Origin: Kosakonia pseudosacchari
GTDB taxonomy: Bacteria > Pseudomonadota > Gammaproteobacteria > Enterobacterales > Enterobacteriaceae
Length of the DNA stretch: 64,000 nucleotides
Assembly: GCF_900184035.1 (NCBI RefSeq)
Contig: NZ_FXWP01000006.1
Coordinates: forward strand, 1 to 64,000
Direction: 5' to 3'
Part shown: positions 41,213 to 51,374 of the stretch, piece after piece
Layout: every line of letters begins with the position of its first letter
Numbering within the stretch: the first letter of the stretch is position 1
Made by a program: the position numbers and the translations under genes
The notes under the pieces: generated by a model
The model's input: the letters and a program-made list of their open reading frames with translations, nothing else
Databases searched by the model: none
Told to the model about the DNA's origin: nothing

Positions 41213-42037
41213 ATGCAGTTCTCAAAAATGCATGGCCTTGGCAACGATTTTATGGTCGTCGACGCGGTAACGCAGAATGTCTTTTTTTCCCCGGAGCTGA
41301 TCCGTCGTCTGGCGGATCGCCATCTTGGCGTAGGGTTCGACCAGTTGCTGGTGGTTGAGCCTCCTTACGATCCTGAACTTGATTTTCACTATCGAATTTT
41401 TAATGCCGATGGCAGCGAAGTGTCGCAGTGCGGCAATGGCGCGCGCTGCTTCGCTCGTTTTGTTCGCCTGAAAGGATTGACCAATAAACGTGATATCCGC
41501 GTCAGTACGGCGAACGGTCGTATGGTATTGAGCGTAACGGAAGATGAGTTAGTGCGCGTGAATATGGGCGAGCCGAACTTCGAACCGTCGCAGGTGCCGT
41601 TTCGCGCGAACAAAGCGGAAAAGACCTATATTATGCGCGCGGCAGAGCACACAGTATTGTGCGGCGTTGTCTCGATGGGCAACCCGCACTGCGTGATTCA
41701 GGTGGACGACGTCAACACCGCCCCCGTCGAAACGCTGGGGCCGGTTCTGGAAAGCCACGAACGTTTTCCTGAGCGTGCGAACATCGGCTTTATGCAAGTC
41801 GTTAAACCGGACAACATTCGCCTGCGCGTTTATGAGCGCGGCGCCGGGGAAACCCAGGCCTGCGGCAGCGGTGCTTGCGCGGCTGTCGCTGTCGGCATCT
41901 CGCAGGGTTTGCTGGCGGAAAATGTTCGCGTGGAGTTACCAGGCGGTCGACTTGATATCGCATGGAAAGGCCCGGGCCAACCACTGTATATGACTGGCCC
42001 GGCGGCACATGTCTACGACGGGTTTATTCAGTTATGA
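41213..42037 (+). CDS. dapF: Diaminopimelate epimerase
   Basis: 274 aa from the second of two tandem ATG codons (41210 and 41213), the E. coli length. The two catalytic Cys are in [12 protein letters not shown] (near residue 73) and [12 protein letters not shown] (near 217). It interconverts LL- and meso-DAP for lysine and peptidoglycan. The stop overlaps the yigA start (ATGA). Confidence 0.98.
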   Translation: MQFSKMHGLGNDFMVVDAVTQNVFFSPELIRRLADRHLGVGFDQLLVVEPPYDPELDFHYRIFNADGSEVSQCGNGARCFARFVRLKGLTNKRDIRVSTANGRMVLSVTEDELVRVNMGEPNFEPSQVPFRANKAEKTYIMRAAEHTVLCGVVSMGNPHCVIQVDDVNTAPVETLGPVLESHERFPERANIGFMQVVKPDNIRLRVYERGAGETQACGSGACAAVAVGISQGLLAENVRVELPGGRLDIAWKGPGQPLYMTGPAAHVYDGFIQL

Positions 42038-42741
42038 AGCAGCCAGGGGAAGAACTACAGGATACCTTTACACAGCTGGATGACCGTGAGGTCATCGATT
42101 ATCTGCTGCGTAACCCTGATTTCTTTATCCGCAATGCACGGCTGGTGGAACAGATGCGTGTACCACATGCGGTGCGCGACACCGTTTCGCTGGTGGAATG
42201 GCACATGGCGCGCTCGCGCAATCACATCAATGTGCTGGAAGAGAACATGACGCTGTTGATGGAGCAGGCCAGCGCGAATGAAGGTTTGTTCTACCGTTTG
42301 TTGCGCCTGCAAGGGCGGCTGGCGTCCGCGCCGAGCCTCGACGAGTTGCTCAACCGTTTCCATCGCTGGGCACGCGATTTAGGGCTGGCGGGCGCCACTA
42401 TCCGCCTGTTTCCCGATCGCTGGCGTCTTGGTGCGCCGTCGAAGTTTACCCATCTTGCGCTCTCAAGACAGGCATTTGAACCGCTGCGCATTCAGCGTCT
42501 TGGCCAGCAGCATCACTATCTTGGGCCGTTAAACGGGCCGGAGTTACTGCTGCTGTTGCCGGACGCGAAAGCGATTGGTTCCGTCGCGATGTCGCTGATG
42601 GGGCCGGATGGCGCGCTGGGCGTTGTGTTGTTCAGCAGTCGCGACGTTCACCATTATCAACAGGGACAAGGCACTCAGTTGCTGGACGAGATCGCGCAGA
42701 TGCTGCCGGATCTGCTGGAGCGCTGGATTGAGCGCGTATGA
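42034..42741 (+). CDS. yigA: YigA, DUF484 (GAF-like) protein
   Basis: 235 aa, DUF484 family with a GAF-like C-terminal domain and an N-terminal segment predicted to form a helix/coiled coil ([19 protein letters not shown]). Function unknown. Conserved placement between dapF and xerC, overlapping both by 4 nt, suggests one translation-coupled operon. Confidence 0.95.
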   Translation: MKQPGEELQDTFTQLDDREVIDYLLRNPDFFIRNARLVEQMRVPHAVRDTVSLVEWHMARSRNHINVLEENMTLLMEQASANEGLFYRLLRLQGRLASAPSLDELLNRFHRWARDLGLAGATIRLFPDRWRLGAPSKFTHLALSRQAFEPLRIQRLGQQHHYLGPLNGPELLLLLPDAKAIGSVAMSLMGPDGALGVVLFSSRDVHHYQQGQGTQLLDEIAQMLPDLLERWIERV

Positions 42742-43640
42742 CCGATTCTCCGCTGTTTTCGTTCGTCACCCGTTTTCTGCGCTACCTTAGCGTTGAACGC
42801 CAGCTCAGCCCTATCACGCTTTTAAATTATCAGCGTCAGCTTGATGCCATTATTGCTTTGACCGAAGAAACGGGTCTGAAAAGCTGGCAACAATGTGATG
42901 CTGCGATGGTGCGTACCATTGCCGTGCGCAGCCGGCGCAAAGGGCTGGGCGCGGCGAGCCTGGCGCTGCGGCTCTCGGCGCTGCGCAGTTTCTTTGACTG
43001 GATGGTCAGCCAGGGCGAGTTGCCCGCCAATCCGGCAAAAGGCATTTCCGCGCCAAAAGCGCCGCGCCATCTGCCGAAAAACATTGACGTTGATGATATT
43101 AACCGGCTGCTGGATATTGATCTTAACGATCCGTTAGCCGTACGCGATCGCGCGATGCTTGAAGTAATGTATGGCGCGGGTCTGCGTTTGTCTGAACTGG
43201 TGAATCTGGATATTAAGCATCTGGATCTGGAAAGCGGTGAAGTGTGGGTGCTTGGTAAGGGCAGCAAAGAGCGCCGCTTGCCGATTGGCCGCAACGCGGT
43301 CGCCTGGATTGAACACTGGCTTGATCTGCGTGGCCTGTTCGGTGCCGAGGACGATGCGCTGTTTTTGTCGAAGCTCGGCAAACGCATCTCCGCGCGCAAT
43401 GTACAAAAGCGCTTCGCTGAATGGGGCATTAAGCAAGGATTGAACAGCCACGTGCATCCACATAAGCTGCGCCACTCTTTCGCCACCCATATGCTCGAAT
43501 CAAGCGGCGATCTGCGCGGTGTGCAGGAACTGCTTGGTCACGCCAATCTGTCCACCACTCAGATATATACTCATCTTGATTTTCAACATCTTGCTTCGGT
43601 ATACGATGCGGCGCACCCGCGCGCCAAACGGGGGAAATAA
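42738..43640 (+). CDS. xerC: Tyrosine recombinase XerC
   Basis: 300 aa. N-terminal SAM-like core-binding domain and C-terminal catalytic domain with the first catalytic Arg in [20 protein letters not shown] and the nucleophile in [10 protein letters not shown] near residue 279. With XerD it resolves chromosome dimers at dif. Coupled to yigA (ATGA) and to yigB (TAATG). Confidence 0.98.
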   Translation: MTDSPLFSFVTRFLRYLSVERQLSPITLLNYQRQLDAIIALTEETGLKSWQQCDAAMVRTIAVRSRRKGLGAASLALRLSALRSFFDWMVSQGELPANPAKGISAPKAPRHLPKNIDVDDINRLLDIDLNDPLAVRDRAMLEVMYGAGLRLSELVNLDIKHLDLESGEVWVLGKGSKERRLPIGRNAVAWIEHWLDLRGLFGAEDDALFLSKLGKRISARNVQKRFAEWGIKQGLNSHVHPHKLRHSFATHMLESSGDLRGVQELLGHANLSTTQIYTHLDFQHLASVYDAAHPRAKRGK

Positions 43641-44356
43641 TGCGTTTTTACCGCCCATTAGGTCAGATCTCCGCGATCACCTTCGACCTGGACGACACCC
43701 TTTACGACAACCGGTTGGTTATCCAGCGCACAGAACAGGAAGCGCTGGCGTTTGTGCAGCGTTATCACCCGGCGTTAAGCAACCTGGAAAACACAGAATT
43801 CCACCGCTTGCGCCAGTCGCTGCGGGAAACCGAACCGGATATTTATCACGATGTCACCGAGTGGCGTCGGCGTGCCGTTGAACGCGCGATGCTGGACGCT
43901 GGTCTGACAGCGGAAGAAGCCGCTGCCGGTGCAAATGCCGCGATGGTCAATTTTGCCAAATGGCGCAGCCGTATTGATGTGCCAGAGGAAACGCACGACA
44001 CGCTGAGGAAGCTCGGCAAAAAGTGGCCGCTGGTGGCGATCACCAACGGTAACGCGCAGCCGGAGTTGTTCGGCCTGGGCGACTACTTTGAATTCGTGCT
44101 GCGTGCCGGGCCGGATGGTCGCTCAAAACCGTTTAGCGATATGTACCACCTGGCGGCTGAGCGTCTCGGCGTGGCGATTGGTGATATCCTGCATGTTGGC
44201 GATGATTTGACCACCGACGTTGCCGGGGCGGTGCGCTGCGGCATGCAGGCTTGTTGGATCAAGCCGGAAGGCGCAGATCTGCTGCAAGCCAGCGACAGCC
44301 GGTTACTACCGCATGTGGAAATTTCGCGGTTGGCATCCCTCACTACGCTGATATAA
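43640..44356 (+). CDS. yigB: YigB, HAD-family FMN/sugar phosphatase
   Basis: 238 aa HAD hydrolase: motif [11 protein letters not shown] (near residue 15), motif II AITNGN, Lys in RSKPFSDMY, motif [15 protein letters not shown]. In E. coli it dephosphorylates FMN and sugar phosphates. Its 3' end carries the uvrD -35 and -10 elements. Confidence 0.96.
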   Translation: MRFYRPLGQISAITFDLDDTLYDNRLVIQRTEQEALAFVQRYHPALSNLENTEFHRLRQSLRETEPDIYHDVTEWRRRAVERAMLDAGLTAEEAAAGANAAMVNFAKWRSRIDVPEETHDTLRKLGKKWPLVAITNGNAQPELFGLGDYFEFVLRAGPDGRSKPFSDMYHLAAERLGVAIGDILHVGDDLTTDVAGAVRCGMQACWIKPEGADLLQASDSRLLPHVEISRLASLTTLI

Positions 44357-44386
44357 TCACCAGCTGTTCTGTATAAATTTCCAGTA
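44330..44386 (+). promoter_or_regulatory. uvrD promoter and LexA box
   Basis: TTGGCA (44330-44335), 16 bp, perfect -10 TATAAT (44352-44357). The SOS box CTG-TATAAATTTC-CAG lies at 44369-44384, just past the expected start of transcription, so LexA would block elongation or open-complex exit. The -35 is inside the end of yigB. Confidence 0.88.
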
Positions 44387-44405
44387 ATATTTCGCGGCGG
44401 TGCCA

Positions 44406-46568
44406 ATGGACGTTTCTTATCTGCTCGACAGCCTCAATGACAAACAGCGCGACGCCGTAGCCGCCGAGCGCAGCAATATGCTGGTGCTGGCAGGGGCGGG
44501 GAGCGGTAAGACGCGCGTGCTGGTACACCGTATTGCCTGGCTGATGACCGTGGAAAACTGCTCGCCATACTCCATTATGGCGGTGACTTTCACCAACAAA
44601 GCGGCGGCGGAGATGCGTCACCGTATCGGTCAGTTGATGGGTACGTCGCAGGGCGGGATGTGGGTTGGCACGTTCCACGGCCTCGCGCACCGTTTGCTGC
44701 GCGCGCACCATATGGACGCCAACCTGCCGCAGGATTTCCAGATTCTCGACAGCGAAGATCAGCTGCGTTTACTCAAACGTTTGATCAAAGCGATGAACCT
44801 CGACGAGAAACAGTGGCCACCGCGTCAGGCGATGTGGTACATCAACGGCCAGAAAGACGAAGGTATTCGTCCGCACCATATTCAAAGTTTCGGTAACCCG
44901 GTGGAACAAACCTGGCAGAAAGTTTACCAGGCCTATCAGGAAGCCTGCGATCGCGCCGGGCTGGTGGATTTCGCCGAACTGCTGCTGCGCGCCCATGAGT
45001 TGTGGCTCAATAAGCCGCATATTTTGCAGCACTACCGCGAACGCTTTACCAATATCCTGGTGGACGAATTCCAGGATACCAACAACATTCAATACGCGTG
45101 GATCCGCCTGCTGGCGGGCGATACCGGCAAAGTGATGATCGTCGGTGACGATGATCAGTCCATTTACGGCTGGCGCGGTGCGCAGGTGGAAAACATCCAG
45201 CGCTTCCTGAAAGACTTCCCCGGCGCGCAGACGATCCGCCTGGAGCAGAACTACCGTTCGACCAGCAATATCCTGAGCGCGGCGAACGCCCTGATTGAGA
45301 ATAATAACGGGCGTTTGGGTAAAAAACTGTGGACCGATGGCGTCGACGGCGAGCTGATTTCACTCTACTGCGCCTTTAACGAGCTGGATGAAGCGCGTTA
45401 TGTCGTGAATCGCATTAAAGCCTGGCAGGATAACGGCGGCCAGCTTTCGCAGTGCGCCATTCTCTATCGTAGCAACGCCCAGTCGCGCGTGCTGGAAGAG
45501 GCGCTGCTGCAAGCCAGTATGCCGTACCGGATTTATGGCGGTATGCGATTCTTCGAACGTCAGGAAATTAAAGATGCGCTCTCCTACCTGCGCCTGATCG
45601 CCAATCGCAATGATGACGCCGCCTTTGAGCGCGTGGTGAATACGCCAACGCGCGGCATCGGCGATCGCACGCTGGACGTGGTGCGCCAAACCTCGCGCGA
45701 TCGCCAGTTGACGTTATGGCAGGCAACGCGTGAGTTGTTACAGGAGAAAGCGCTGGCGGGCCGTGCGGCGAGCGCGCTGCAACGTTTCCTTGAACTGATT
45801 GACGCGCTGGCACAGGAAACGGCGGATATGCCGCTGCATGTGCAAACCGACCGGGTGATCAGCGATTCCGGCCTGCGCATGATGTACGAGCAGGAAAAAG
45901 GCGAAAAGGGCCAGACGCGTATCGAGAACTTAGAGGAACTGGTTACCGCGACGCGCCAGTTCAGCTACAACGAAGAAGACGAAGATTTAATGCCGCTGCA
46001 GGCATTTCTCTCCCACGCCGCACTGGAAGCGGGCGAAGGGCAGGCGGATACCTGGCAGGATGCGGTGCAGTTGATGACGCTGCACTCGGCGAAAGGCCTG
46101 GAGTTCCCGCAGGTGTTTATTGTCGGCATGGAAGAGGGCATGTTCCCCAGCCAGATGTCGCTGGATGAAGGCGGGCGGCTGGAAGAGGAACGTCGCCTGG
46201 CGTATGTCGGTGTGACGCGCGCCATGCAAAAACTGACCTTAACCTATGCGGAAACGCGCCGCCTTTACGGCAAAGAGGTGTATCACCGCCCGTCGCGCTT
46301 TATTGGCGAGTTGCCGGAAGCGTGTGTGGAAGAGGTGCGTTTGCGCGCCAGCATCAGCCGCCCGGTTAGCCATCAGCGCATGGGTACGCCGGTTGCGCAA
46401 AGCGATACCGGCTATAAACTTGGCCAGCGCGTACGCCATGCCAAGTTTGGCGAAGGCACGGTGGTGAACATGGAAGGCAGCGGTGAGCACAGTCGTTTAC
46501 AGGTGGCTTTCCAGGGGCAAGGTATCAAATGGCTGGTGGCGGCTTACGCCAAGCTCGAAACCGTGTAA
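44406..46568 (+). CDS. uvrD: DNA helicase II UvrD
   Basis: 720 aa from the ATG at 44406 (MDVSYLLDSLNDKQRDAV), the E. coli length; an in-frame GTG at 44400 is less likely. Walker A AGAGSGKT at residues 29-36, LVDEFQDTN, QNYRST and LMTLHSAKGLEFP motifs; the C-terminal Tudor-like domain (GQRVRHAKFGEGTVVNMEG) binds RNA polymerase. It acts in mismatch and nucleotide-excision repair and in anti-recombination. Confidence 0.98.
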   Translation: MDVSYLLDSLNDKQRDAVAAERSNMLVLAGAGSGKTRVLVHRIAWLMTVENCSPYSIMAVTFTNKAAAEMRHRIGQLMGTSQGGMWVGTFHGLAHRLLRAHHMDANLPQDFQILDSEDQLRLLKRLIKAMNLDEKQWPPRQAMWYINGQKDEGIRPHHIQSFGNPVEQTWQKVYQAYQEACDRAGLVDFAELLLRAHELWLNKPHILQHYRERFTNILVDEFQDTNNIQYAWIRLLAGDTGKVMIVGDDDQSIYGWRGAQVENIQRFLKDFPGAQTIRLEQNYRSTSNILSAANALIENNNGRLGKKLWTDGVDGELISLYCAFNELDEARYVVNRIKAWQDNGGQLSQCAILYRSNAQSRVLEEALLQASMPYRIYGGMRFFERQEIKDALSYLRLIANRNDDAAFERVVNTPTRGIGDRTLDVVRQTSRDRQLTLWQATRELLQEKALAGRAASALQRFLELIDALAQETADMPLHVQTDRVISDSGLRMMYEQEKGEKGQTRIENLEELVTATRQFSYNEEDEDLMPLQAFLSHAALEAGEGQADTWQDAVQLMTLHSAKGLEFPQVFIVGMEEGMFPSQMSLDEGGRLEEERRLAYVGVTRAMQKLTLTYAETRRLYGKEVYHRPSRFIGELPEACVEEVRLRASISRPVSHQRMGTPVAQSDTGYKLGQRVRHAKFGEGTVVNMEGSGEHSRLQVAFQGQGIKWLVAAYAKLETV

Positions 46569-46614
46569 CTTTCAGAAAAATATCATTATTTTGTAATATT
46601 CTGCTAGCCTTATA

Positions 46615-46646
46615 CGCTGAAGGGCAAATATTGCTCTTTAGCGTTT
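46615..46646 (+). terminator. uvrD terminator
   Basis: A 13-bp stem with two G-U pairs, CGCTGAAGGGCAA (46615-46627) / TTGCTCTTTAGCG (46631-46643), loop ATA, followed by TTT. Confidence 0.7.
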
Positions 46647-46655
46647 CGTTGCGTG

Positions 46656-46684
46656 TTGACGCCTTCTGAGTGCTGGCGTAACAT
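46656..46684 (+). promoter_or_regulatory. corA promoter
   Basis: TTGACG (46656-46661), 17-bp spacer, TAACAT (46679-46684). This gives a leader of about 235 nt before corA. Confidence 0.75.
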
Positions 46685-46716
46685 GCGCGCACGATCACGC
46701 TAAGAGGACATTCGCC

Positions 46717-46773
46717 TTGGACACACCCAGTAGATACTGGCTCAATTTCCTGGTTTTCAGGAACAACTCCTAA
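46717..46773 (+). CDS. corL: CorL-type leader peptide of corA
   Basis: 18 codons beginning TTG, read as MDTPSRYWLNFLVFRNNS, with an AGAGGA ribosome site 8 nt upstream. In Salmonella, a translated leader peptide (corL) controls Rho-dependent termination in the corA leader; this frame has the matching position. Hairpins overlap it: TTCCTG-GTTTT-CAGGAA (46747-46763) inside the frame and CTAAGGC/GCCTTAG (46770-46801) including its stop codon. The identification rests on position and architecture. Confidence 0.65.
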   Translation: MDTPSRYWLNFLVFRNNS

Positions 46774-46926
46774 GGCTATCTCCTCATGCTGATGGCCTTA
46801 GAGGTTGTCAGCGACCCGCTGTATTCCCGTCGCGCTGAGTCAGGCTGTTTAATGGTCTGAAACCCAATTTGTTTCTCTGTGTGCCCACCGAACTGTCCGA
46901 TATTTTTTGCATTGGGAGTCCCGGCT
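46774..46926 (+). promoter_or_regulatory. corA mRNA leader
   Basis: The region from corL to the corA ATG holds the second half of the stop-codon hairpin and a C-rich, poorly structured stretch (CTGTGTGCCCACCGAACTGTCC) that could be a Rho loading zone. No gene is seen. A ribosome site GGGAG stands before the corA ATG. Confidence 0.5.
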
Positions 46927-47877
46927 ATGCTGAGCGCATTTCAACTGGAAAACAATCGTTTAACCCGCCTTGAGGCTGACGAAATCAAGCACCTCGCCAG
47001 CTCTGTTTGGGTTGATTTGGTCGAGCCGGACGATGAAGAACGTACCCGCGTGCAAACGGAATTGGGCCAGAACCTGGCCACCCGACCTGAACTGGAAGAC
47101 ATCGAGGCGTCGGCGCGTTTTTTTGAAGACGAAGACGGCCTGCACATCCACTCCTTCTTCTTTTTTGAAGATGCTGAAGATCACGCAGGAAACTCAACCG
47201 TCGCATTTACCATCCGCGAAGGTCGCCTGTTCACTCTACGTGAGCGCGAGCTGCCCGCGTTTCGCCTGTATCGTATGCGCGCCCGCAGCCAGGAGATGGT
47301 CGACGGTAACGCTTATGAATTGCTGCTGGATCTGTTCGAAACCAAAATTGAGCAACTGGCGGATGAAATCGAAAACATTTACAGCGATCTGGAAAAGCTG
47401 AGCCGCGTCATTATGGAAGGCCAGCAGGGCGACGAGTATGACGACGCGCTTTCGACGCTGGCGGAACAGGAAGATATCGGCTGGAAAGTTCGCCTGTGTC
47501 TGATGGATACCCAGCGCGCGTTGAACTTCCTGGTGCGTAAGGCGCGTTTACCGGCCGGTCAGCTTGAGCAGGCGCGCGAGATCCTGCGCGATATCGAATC
47601 CCTGCTGCCGCACAACGAATCATTGTTCCAGAAAGTGAACTTCCTGATGCAGGCGGCGATGGGTTTTATCAATATCGAGCAGAACCGCATCATCAAGATC
47701 TTCTCGGTGGTATCGGTCGTGTTCCTGCCGCCGACGCTGGTGGCTTCCAGCTACGGCATGAACTTTGAATTTATGCCCGAACTGCACTGGAGCTTTGGTT
47801 ACCCTGGCGCAATTATCTTTATGATCCTCGCGGGGCTCGCGCCTTATCTCTACTTCAAGCGCCGTAACTGGCTATAA
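46927..47877 (+). CDS. corA: Magnesium/cobalt transporter CorA
   Basis: 316 aa from the ATG at 46927 ([14 protein letters not shown]), the E. coli length; an upstream in-frame extension of 16 residues lies in the leader. Large cytoplasmic alpha/beta funnel and long helices (residues 1-250), two C-terminal membrane helices and the YGMNF signature loop (near residue 279). Pentameric main Mg2+ uptake channel. The KRRNW tail is intact. Confidence 0.98.
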   Translation: MLSAFQLENNRLTRLEADEIKHLASSVWVDLVEPDDEERTRVQTELGQNLATRPELEDIEASARFFEDEDGLHIHSFFFFEDAEDHAGNSTVAFTIREGRLFTLRERELPAFRLYRMRARSQEMVDGNAYELLLDLFETKIEQLADEIENIYSDLEKLSRVIMEGQQGDEYDDALSTLAEQEDIGWKVRLCLMDTQRALNFLVRKARLPAGQLEQAREILRDIESLLPHNESLFQKVNFLMQAAMGFINIEQNRIIKIFSVVSVVFLPPTLVASSYGMNFEFMPELHWSFGYPGAIIFMILAGLAPYLYFKRRNWL

Positions 47878-47881
47878 AAAC

Positions 47882-47912
47882 AAAAAGGTTCAGCATTACG
47901 CTGAACCTTTTT
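47882..47912. terminator. Bidirectional terminator between corA and yigF
   Basis: AAAAAGGTTCAGC (47882-47894), loop ATTAC, GCTGAACCTTTTT (47900-47912): a perfect 13-bp stem with A/T ends on both strands. Confidence 0.92.
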
Positions 47913-47914
47913 TA

Positions 47915-48307
47915 TTACAGGCTCCAGTCCTGTTTGCCCTTCACTTTTAGATCGTAATACCAAATGTTGGCCCGACAGGCGATGATGGCGTTGACCATAT
48001 AACCCAGGAAGCCAATGTTAAAAATAACCGCAACCACGATCACAACAACGTTGATAACTAAAACTAACAGGGCTTTCTTCCATAAACCAAGGATCAGCAA
48101 ATAGATAATAGAAAAAAACCAGGCGAAGAAATTGAAAGAGACTTTTATCTTCTGCCCGAAGGTCATTTCTTTATAGGCGTTTTTCCATGCCGGGCTCATC
48201 CCCCAAAAAGAGGGGTAGCCATTCTTCTCATAGAATGCGAAACGATACTTCCATTTGTCGCTTAATGAATGGTCGCTTTTATAATCATAAGTGTTGATGT
48301 TACTCAT
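47915..48307 (-). CDS. yigF: YigF, DUF2628 membrane protein
   Basis: 130 aa. N-terminal SLSDKWKYRFAFYEKNGYPSFW region typical of DUF2628, then hydrophobic segments at about residues 55-77 and 80-105. Function unknown. It overlaps yigG by 8 nt. The DNA is more A/T-rich than the flanking genes. Confidence 0.9.
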   Translation of the reverse strand: MSNINTYDYKSDHSLSDKWKYRFAFYEKNGYPSFWGMSPAWKNAYKEMTFGQKIKVSFNFFAWFFSIIYLLILGLWKKALLVLVINVVVIVVAVIFNIGFLGYMVNAIIACRANIWYYDLKVKGKQDWSL

Positions 48308-48728
48308 TTTCCCCTCCTGAAATAGACACGTGGTCCGTCGAATTAATTTGTTGCTTTAACTGCGTCGGTGCGAGCATAAAGACGAAAAATACCAGCACGT
48401 CGTAACCGAAATAGATTCTGATACCTAAGCTCACGCACTCTACATCGCTGACAACACCGGTAGCGGCAACCGCCAGCGAGGCCAGGTAGACCAGCAATGA
48501 AAAAATGACCACATAGCGGCCTTTTGCACCGCTATCTCTGCAGCGTTGCGCATTAATATTTAGCTTTAAATAGGTGTAAAGCAGAAAGCACACCAGCGGC
48601 AGAACAGGCAGTTCGGCCACATTAAAGGCGACAACTAAAAAGAGAATATGCAGAAGTAAAAAAATAAGGATATACGGCCCACGCGCGAGGCACGTTTTGC
48701 CCGACGGCAAAAAAATCCTGCGGATCAT
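48300..48728 (-). CDS. yigG: YigG, small inner-membrane protein
   Basis: 142 aa from the ATG at 48728 (MIRRIFLPSGKTCLARG), preceded by AGGA at a reasonable distance; a longer frame to 48923 overlaps rarD and is rejected. Four hydrophobic segments; the start resembles DUF805-type proteins and RCRDSGAKGRY fits their conserved RLxDxG-like turn. Function unknown. Cotranscribed with yigF. Confidence 0.8.
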   Translation of the reverse strand: MIRRIFLPSGKTCLARGPYILIFLLLHILFLVVAFNVAELPVLPLVCFLLYTYLKLNINAQRCRDSGAKGRYVVIFSLLVYLASLAVAATGVVSDVECVSLGIRIYFGYDVLVFFVFMLAPTQLKQQINSTDHVSISGGENE

Positions 48729-48855
48729 CGCTGATTCATCCTGAATAACGTAATGACGAAGGGGCAAACATAGCATTCCATTGCGCATTACGCGATTGAG
48801 TAAATCCTTACCTCTAAATTTTTGTAGGTATTGGGCGGCTATTCCGCCCACGGGT

Positions 48856-49755
48856 TTAATCAGGTTTTTTGCGTAAACCACGCTGCGTATACACCGCGTC
48901 GAGCACAAAAATAGCCAGCGCAACCCAGATAAAGCCGAAGGTCACCATTTTATCCGCGCCGGGATGTTCCCCGTAAAAAAGCACCGCCAGCACGAACATT
49001 AACGTGGGGCCAATGTACTGGAAAAAGCCGAGCGTCGACAGGCGCAGACGCGTTGCCGCACCGGTAAAACAGAGCAGCGGCACGGTGGTTACGACACCTG
49101 CGGCCATTAACAGCAGATTAAGCGACAGGCTGTTTTGCCCCATATGGCTGGTCGGGCTATCGGTAATGCCGAACAACCACACTGCGGCAACCGGCAGCAG
49201 CCACAGCGTTTCTATCAACATCCCGGTTTGCGCTTCGACGGCAATCTTTTTGCGTAGCAGGCCGTAAAACGCAAAGCTGAAGGCCAGACCCAGCGCGATT
49301 ATCGGCAGCGAGCCGAATGTCCACAATTGTACCAGCACCCCGATCGCTGCCAGCAGCACCGCCAGCCACTGCATGCGGCGAAAGCGTTCGCCCAAAAACA
49401 GCATCCCCAACAGAATATTCACCAGCGGGTTAATAAAGTAGCCGAGACTCGCTTCCAGCATATGGTTATGGTTTACCGCCCAGATAAACAGTAACCAGTT
49501 GCCCCCCACCAGCACGGCAGAGAGCGCCAGCAGCAGGATCTTTTTCGGCGTTTGCAGCAGGGCTTTCACGCTGCTCCACTGGCGGCTCACGCTAATCAGC
49601 GCCAGCATAAAGAAGAAGGACCAGATCACGCGATGCGTCAGAATTTCGTCGGCCGGAACGAACCAGATCGTTTTGAAGTAAGCCGGGGCAATGCCCCAAA
49701 TAAAATAAGCGGCCAGGGCGAGAAGCACGCCCAGCCGCGTCTGTTTTGCATCCAT
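48856..49755 (-). CDS. rarD: RarD, EamA-family transporter
   Basis: 299 aa from the ATG at 49755 (MDAKQTRLGVLLALAAYF); the 30 residues upstream in frame overlap the yigI end region and are not conserved. Ten membrane segments in two EamA repeats. It is named for a chloramphenicol-sensitivity annotation; the true substrate is unknown. Confidence 0.94.
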   Translation of the reverse strand: MDAKQTRLGVLLALAAYFIWGIAPAYFKTIWFVPADEILTHRVIWSFFFMLALISVSRQWSSVKALLQTPKKILLLALSAVLVGGNWLLFIWAVNHNHMLEASLGYFINPLVNILLGMLFLGERFRRMQWLAVLLAAIGVLVQLWTFGSLPIIALGLAFSFAFYGLLRKKIAVEAQTGMLIETLWLLPVAAVWLFGITDSPTSHMGQNSLSLNLLLMAAGVVTTVPLLCFTGAATRLRLSTLGFFQYIGPTLMFVLAVLFYGEHPGADKMVTFGFIWVALAIFVLDAVYTQRGLRKKPD

Positions 49756-49810
49756 CGGGAAAGCTCTTAGCTGAAAGGAATCCTCATGGTACCCGATTTT
49801 TATGCCCGGC

Positions 49811-50278
49811 TCACCCCACCATATAGGTGGCGGTCGCGCTGGCAATATAGAGCTGTTCTTCGTTGTGCAGCTCTACGCGCGCGACGGCAACTTTATTACC
49901 CGCGCGCAGCAAGCTGCTACTGGCGGTAAAGCGCGTGCCGCGACCCGGTCGCAGGTAATCGACGCGTAAATCGATCGTGCCCATGCGTGCTAAACGCTGG
50001 CGCAGCTCCTCTTCGCTAATCGTTTCATGGCGGGTTAATGTGCTGCCCACACAAACCAGACCCGCGGCGACATCCAGCGCGGAGGCAATCACACCGCCGT
50101 GTAAAATGCTTTGCGCCCAGTTGCCGACCATCATAGGTTGGTTATTGAAACTCAGCTGCGCGTACTCTTTTTCATAGCGCTCCAGCTCCAGCCCTAACGC
50201 ACGATTAAACGGCATGTGGTAAACGAATATCTCGCCGACCGTTTTCAGGACTTCTTCCGCTGTGAGAACAACTGACAT
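49811..50278 (-). CDS. yigI: YigI, hot-dog fold acyl-CoA thioesterase
   Basis: 155 aa, PaaI-type hot-dog thioesterase with the catalytic helix segment [16 protein letters not shown]. coli YigI is reported to act on medium/long-chain acyl-CoA, linked to fatty-acid breakdown. Upstream of rarD, 55 nt apart, possibly cotranscribed. Confidence 0.93.
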   Translation of the reverse strand: MSVVLTAEEVLKTVGEIFVYHMPFNRALGLELERYEKEYAQLSFNNQPMMVGNWAQSILHGGVIASALDVAAGLVCVGSTLTRHETISEEELRQRLARMGTIDLRVDYLRPGRGTRFTASSSLLRAGNKVAVARVELHNEEQLYIASATATYMVG

Positions 50279-50437
50279 GGCTATCTGATCCGATGAGTTA
50301 ATGAAATGTTGATTTTATGCTTATCGATTGTTGATTTCCACTTTCGGAACCGATACATGAGCAGTGACTCAATAAATATGTAGAATACCTGCGGGGAAAT
50401 TCGTCAATTCAACAATATGATTTGGAGCAGCAAACCG

Positions 50438-51307
50438 ATGCGGACCTCTCTGGGTTGGTTTTTCGCAGTGCTTGCACTGCCGTTTATGGCTTACGCACAA
50501 GAAGCGACGGTAAAAGAAGTTCATGATGCGCCAGCCGTGCGCGGCAGCGTCATCGCCAACTTATTACAGGAGCACGACAATCCGTTCACGCTCTATCCTT
50601 ATGAATCCAACTACGTTATCTACACCGATACCAGCGATCTGAATAAAGAAGCGATTCGCTCCTATAACTGGGCGGACAATGCGCGTAAAGACGAAGTGAA
50701 GTTCCAGCTCAGTCTGGCGTTTCCGTTCTGGCGCGGGATTTTGGGGCCAAACTCGGTGTTCGGTGGTTCCTACACACAAAAATCCTGGTGGCAGCTGTCA
50801 AACAGCGGCGAGTCTTCTCCGTTCCGTGAAACCAACTACGAACCGCAACTGTTCCTCGGTTTTGCCACCGATTACGAGTTTGCCGGCTGGACGTTGCGCG
50901 ACGTGGAGTTTGGTTTTAACCACGATTCGAACGGGCGTTCCGATCCGACTTCGCGCAGCTGGAACCGCGCGTATACGCGCTTAATGGCGCAAAGCGGTAA
51001 CTGGCTGGTGGAGGTGAAACCGTGGTATGTGGTGGGATCGGTTGATGACAACCCGGATATCACCAAATATATGGGTTATTACCAGTTGAAAATCGGCTAC
51101 CAGATTGGCGATGCGATCCTCAGCGCAAAAGGACAATATAACTGGAATACCGGCTACGGCGGCGCGGAACTCGGGCTAAGCTACCCAGTGACTAAACACG
51201 TACGTCTTTATACGCAGGTCTACAGCGGGTACGGCGAATCGTTGATTGACTACAATTTCAATCAGACACGTGTCGGCGTGGGTGTGATGCTTAACGATCT
51301 GTTTTAA
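50438..51307 (+). CDS. pldA: Outer-membrane phospholipase A
   Basis: 289 aa from the ATG at 50438 (MRTSLGWFFAVLALPFMAYA), preceded by GGAG; signal peptide cut expected after residue 20. 12-strand barrel ending VGVGVMLNDLF with the terminal Phe needed for BAM. Catalytic His, Ser and Asn lie in GFNHDSNGRSDPTSRSWNR. It hydrolyses mislocalised surface phospholipids. Upstream in-frame ATG at 50417 would spoil the signal peptide. Confidence 0.97.
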   Translation: MRTSLGWFFAVLALPFMAYAQEATVKEVHDAPAVRGSVIANLLQEHDNPFTLYPYESNYVIYTDTSDLNKEAIRSYNWADNARKDEVKFQLSLAFPFWRGILGPNSVFGGSYTQKSWWQLSNSGESSPFRETNYEPQLFLGFATDYEFAGWTLRDVEFGFNHDSNGRSDPTSRSWNRAYTRLMAQSGNWLVEVKPWYVVGSVDDNPDITKYMGYYQLKIGYQIGDAILSAKGQYNWNTGYGGAELGLSYPVTKHVRLYTQVYSGYGESLIDYNFNQTRVGVGVMLNDLF

Positions 51308-51325
51308 GCATTGCAGTTTCTCTCT

Positions 51326-51352
51326 CAGGCGCTGAAAATAGCGCCTGTTTTT
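51326..51352 (+). terminator. pldA terminator
   Basis: CAGGCGCT (51326-51333), loop GAAAAT, AGCGCCTG (51340-51347), then TTTTT. Only 23 bp before the recQ start. Confidence 0.9.
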
Positions 51353-51374
51353 ATTTCAGGCAAATGGGGTCAGA

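Noticed and set aside
44400-44405. GTG start for UvrD two codons upstream
   Set aside because: The ATG at 44406 gives the exact E. coli length and N-terminus.
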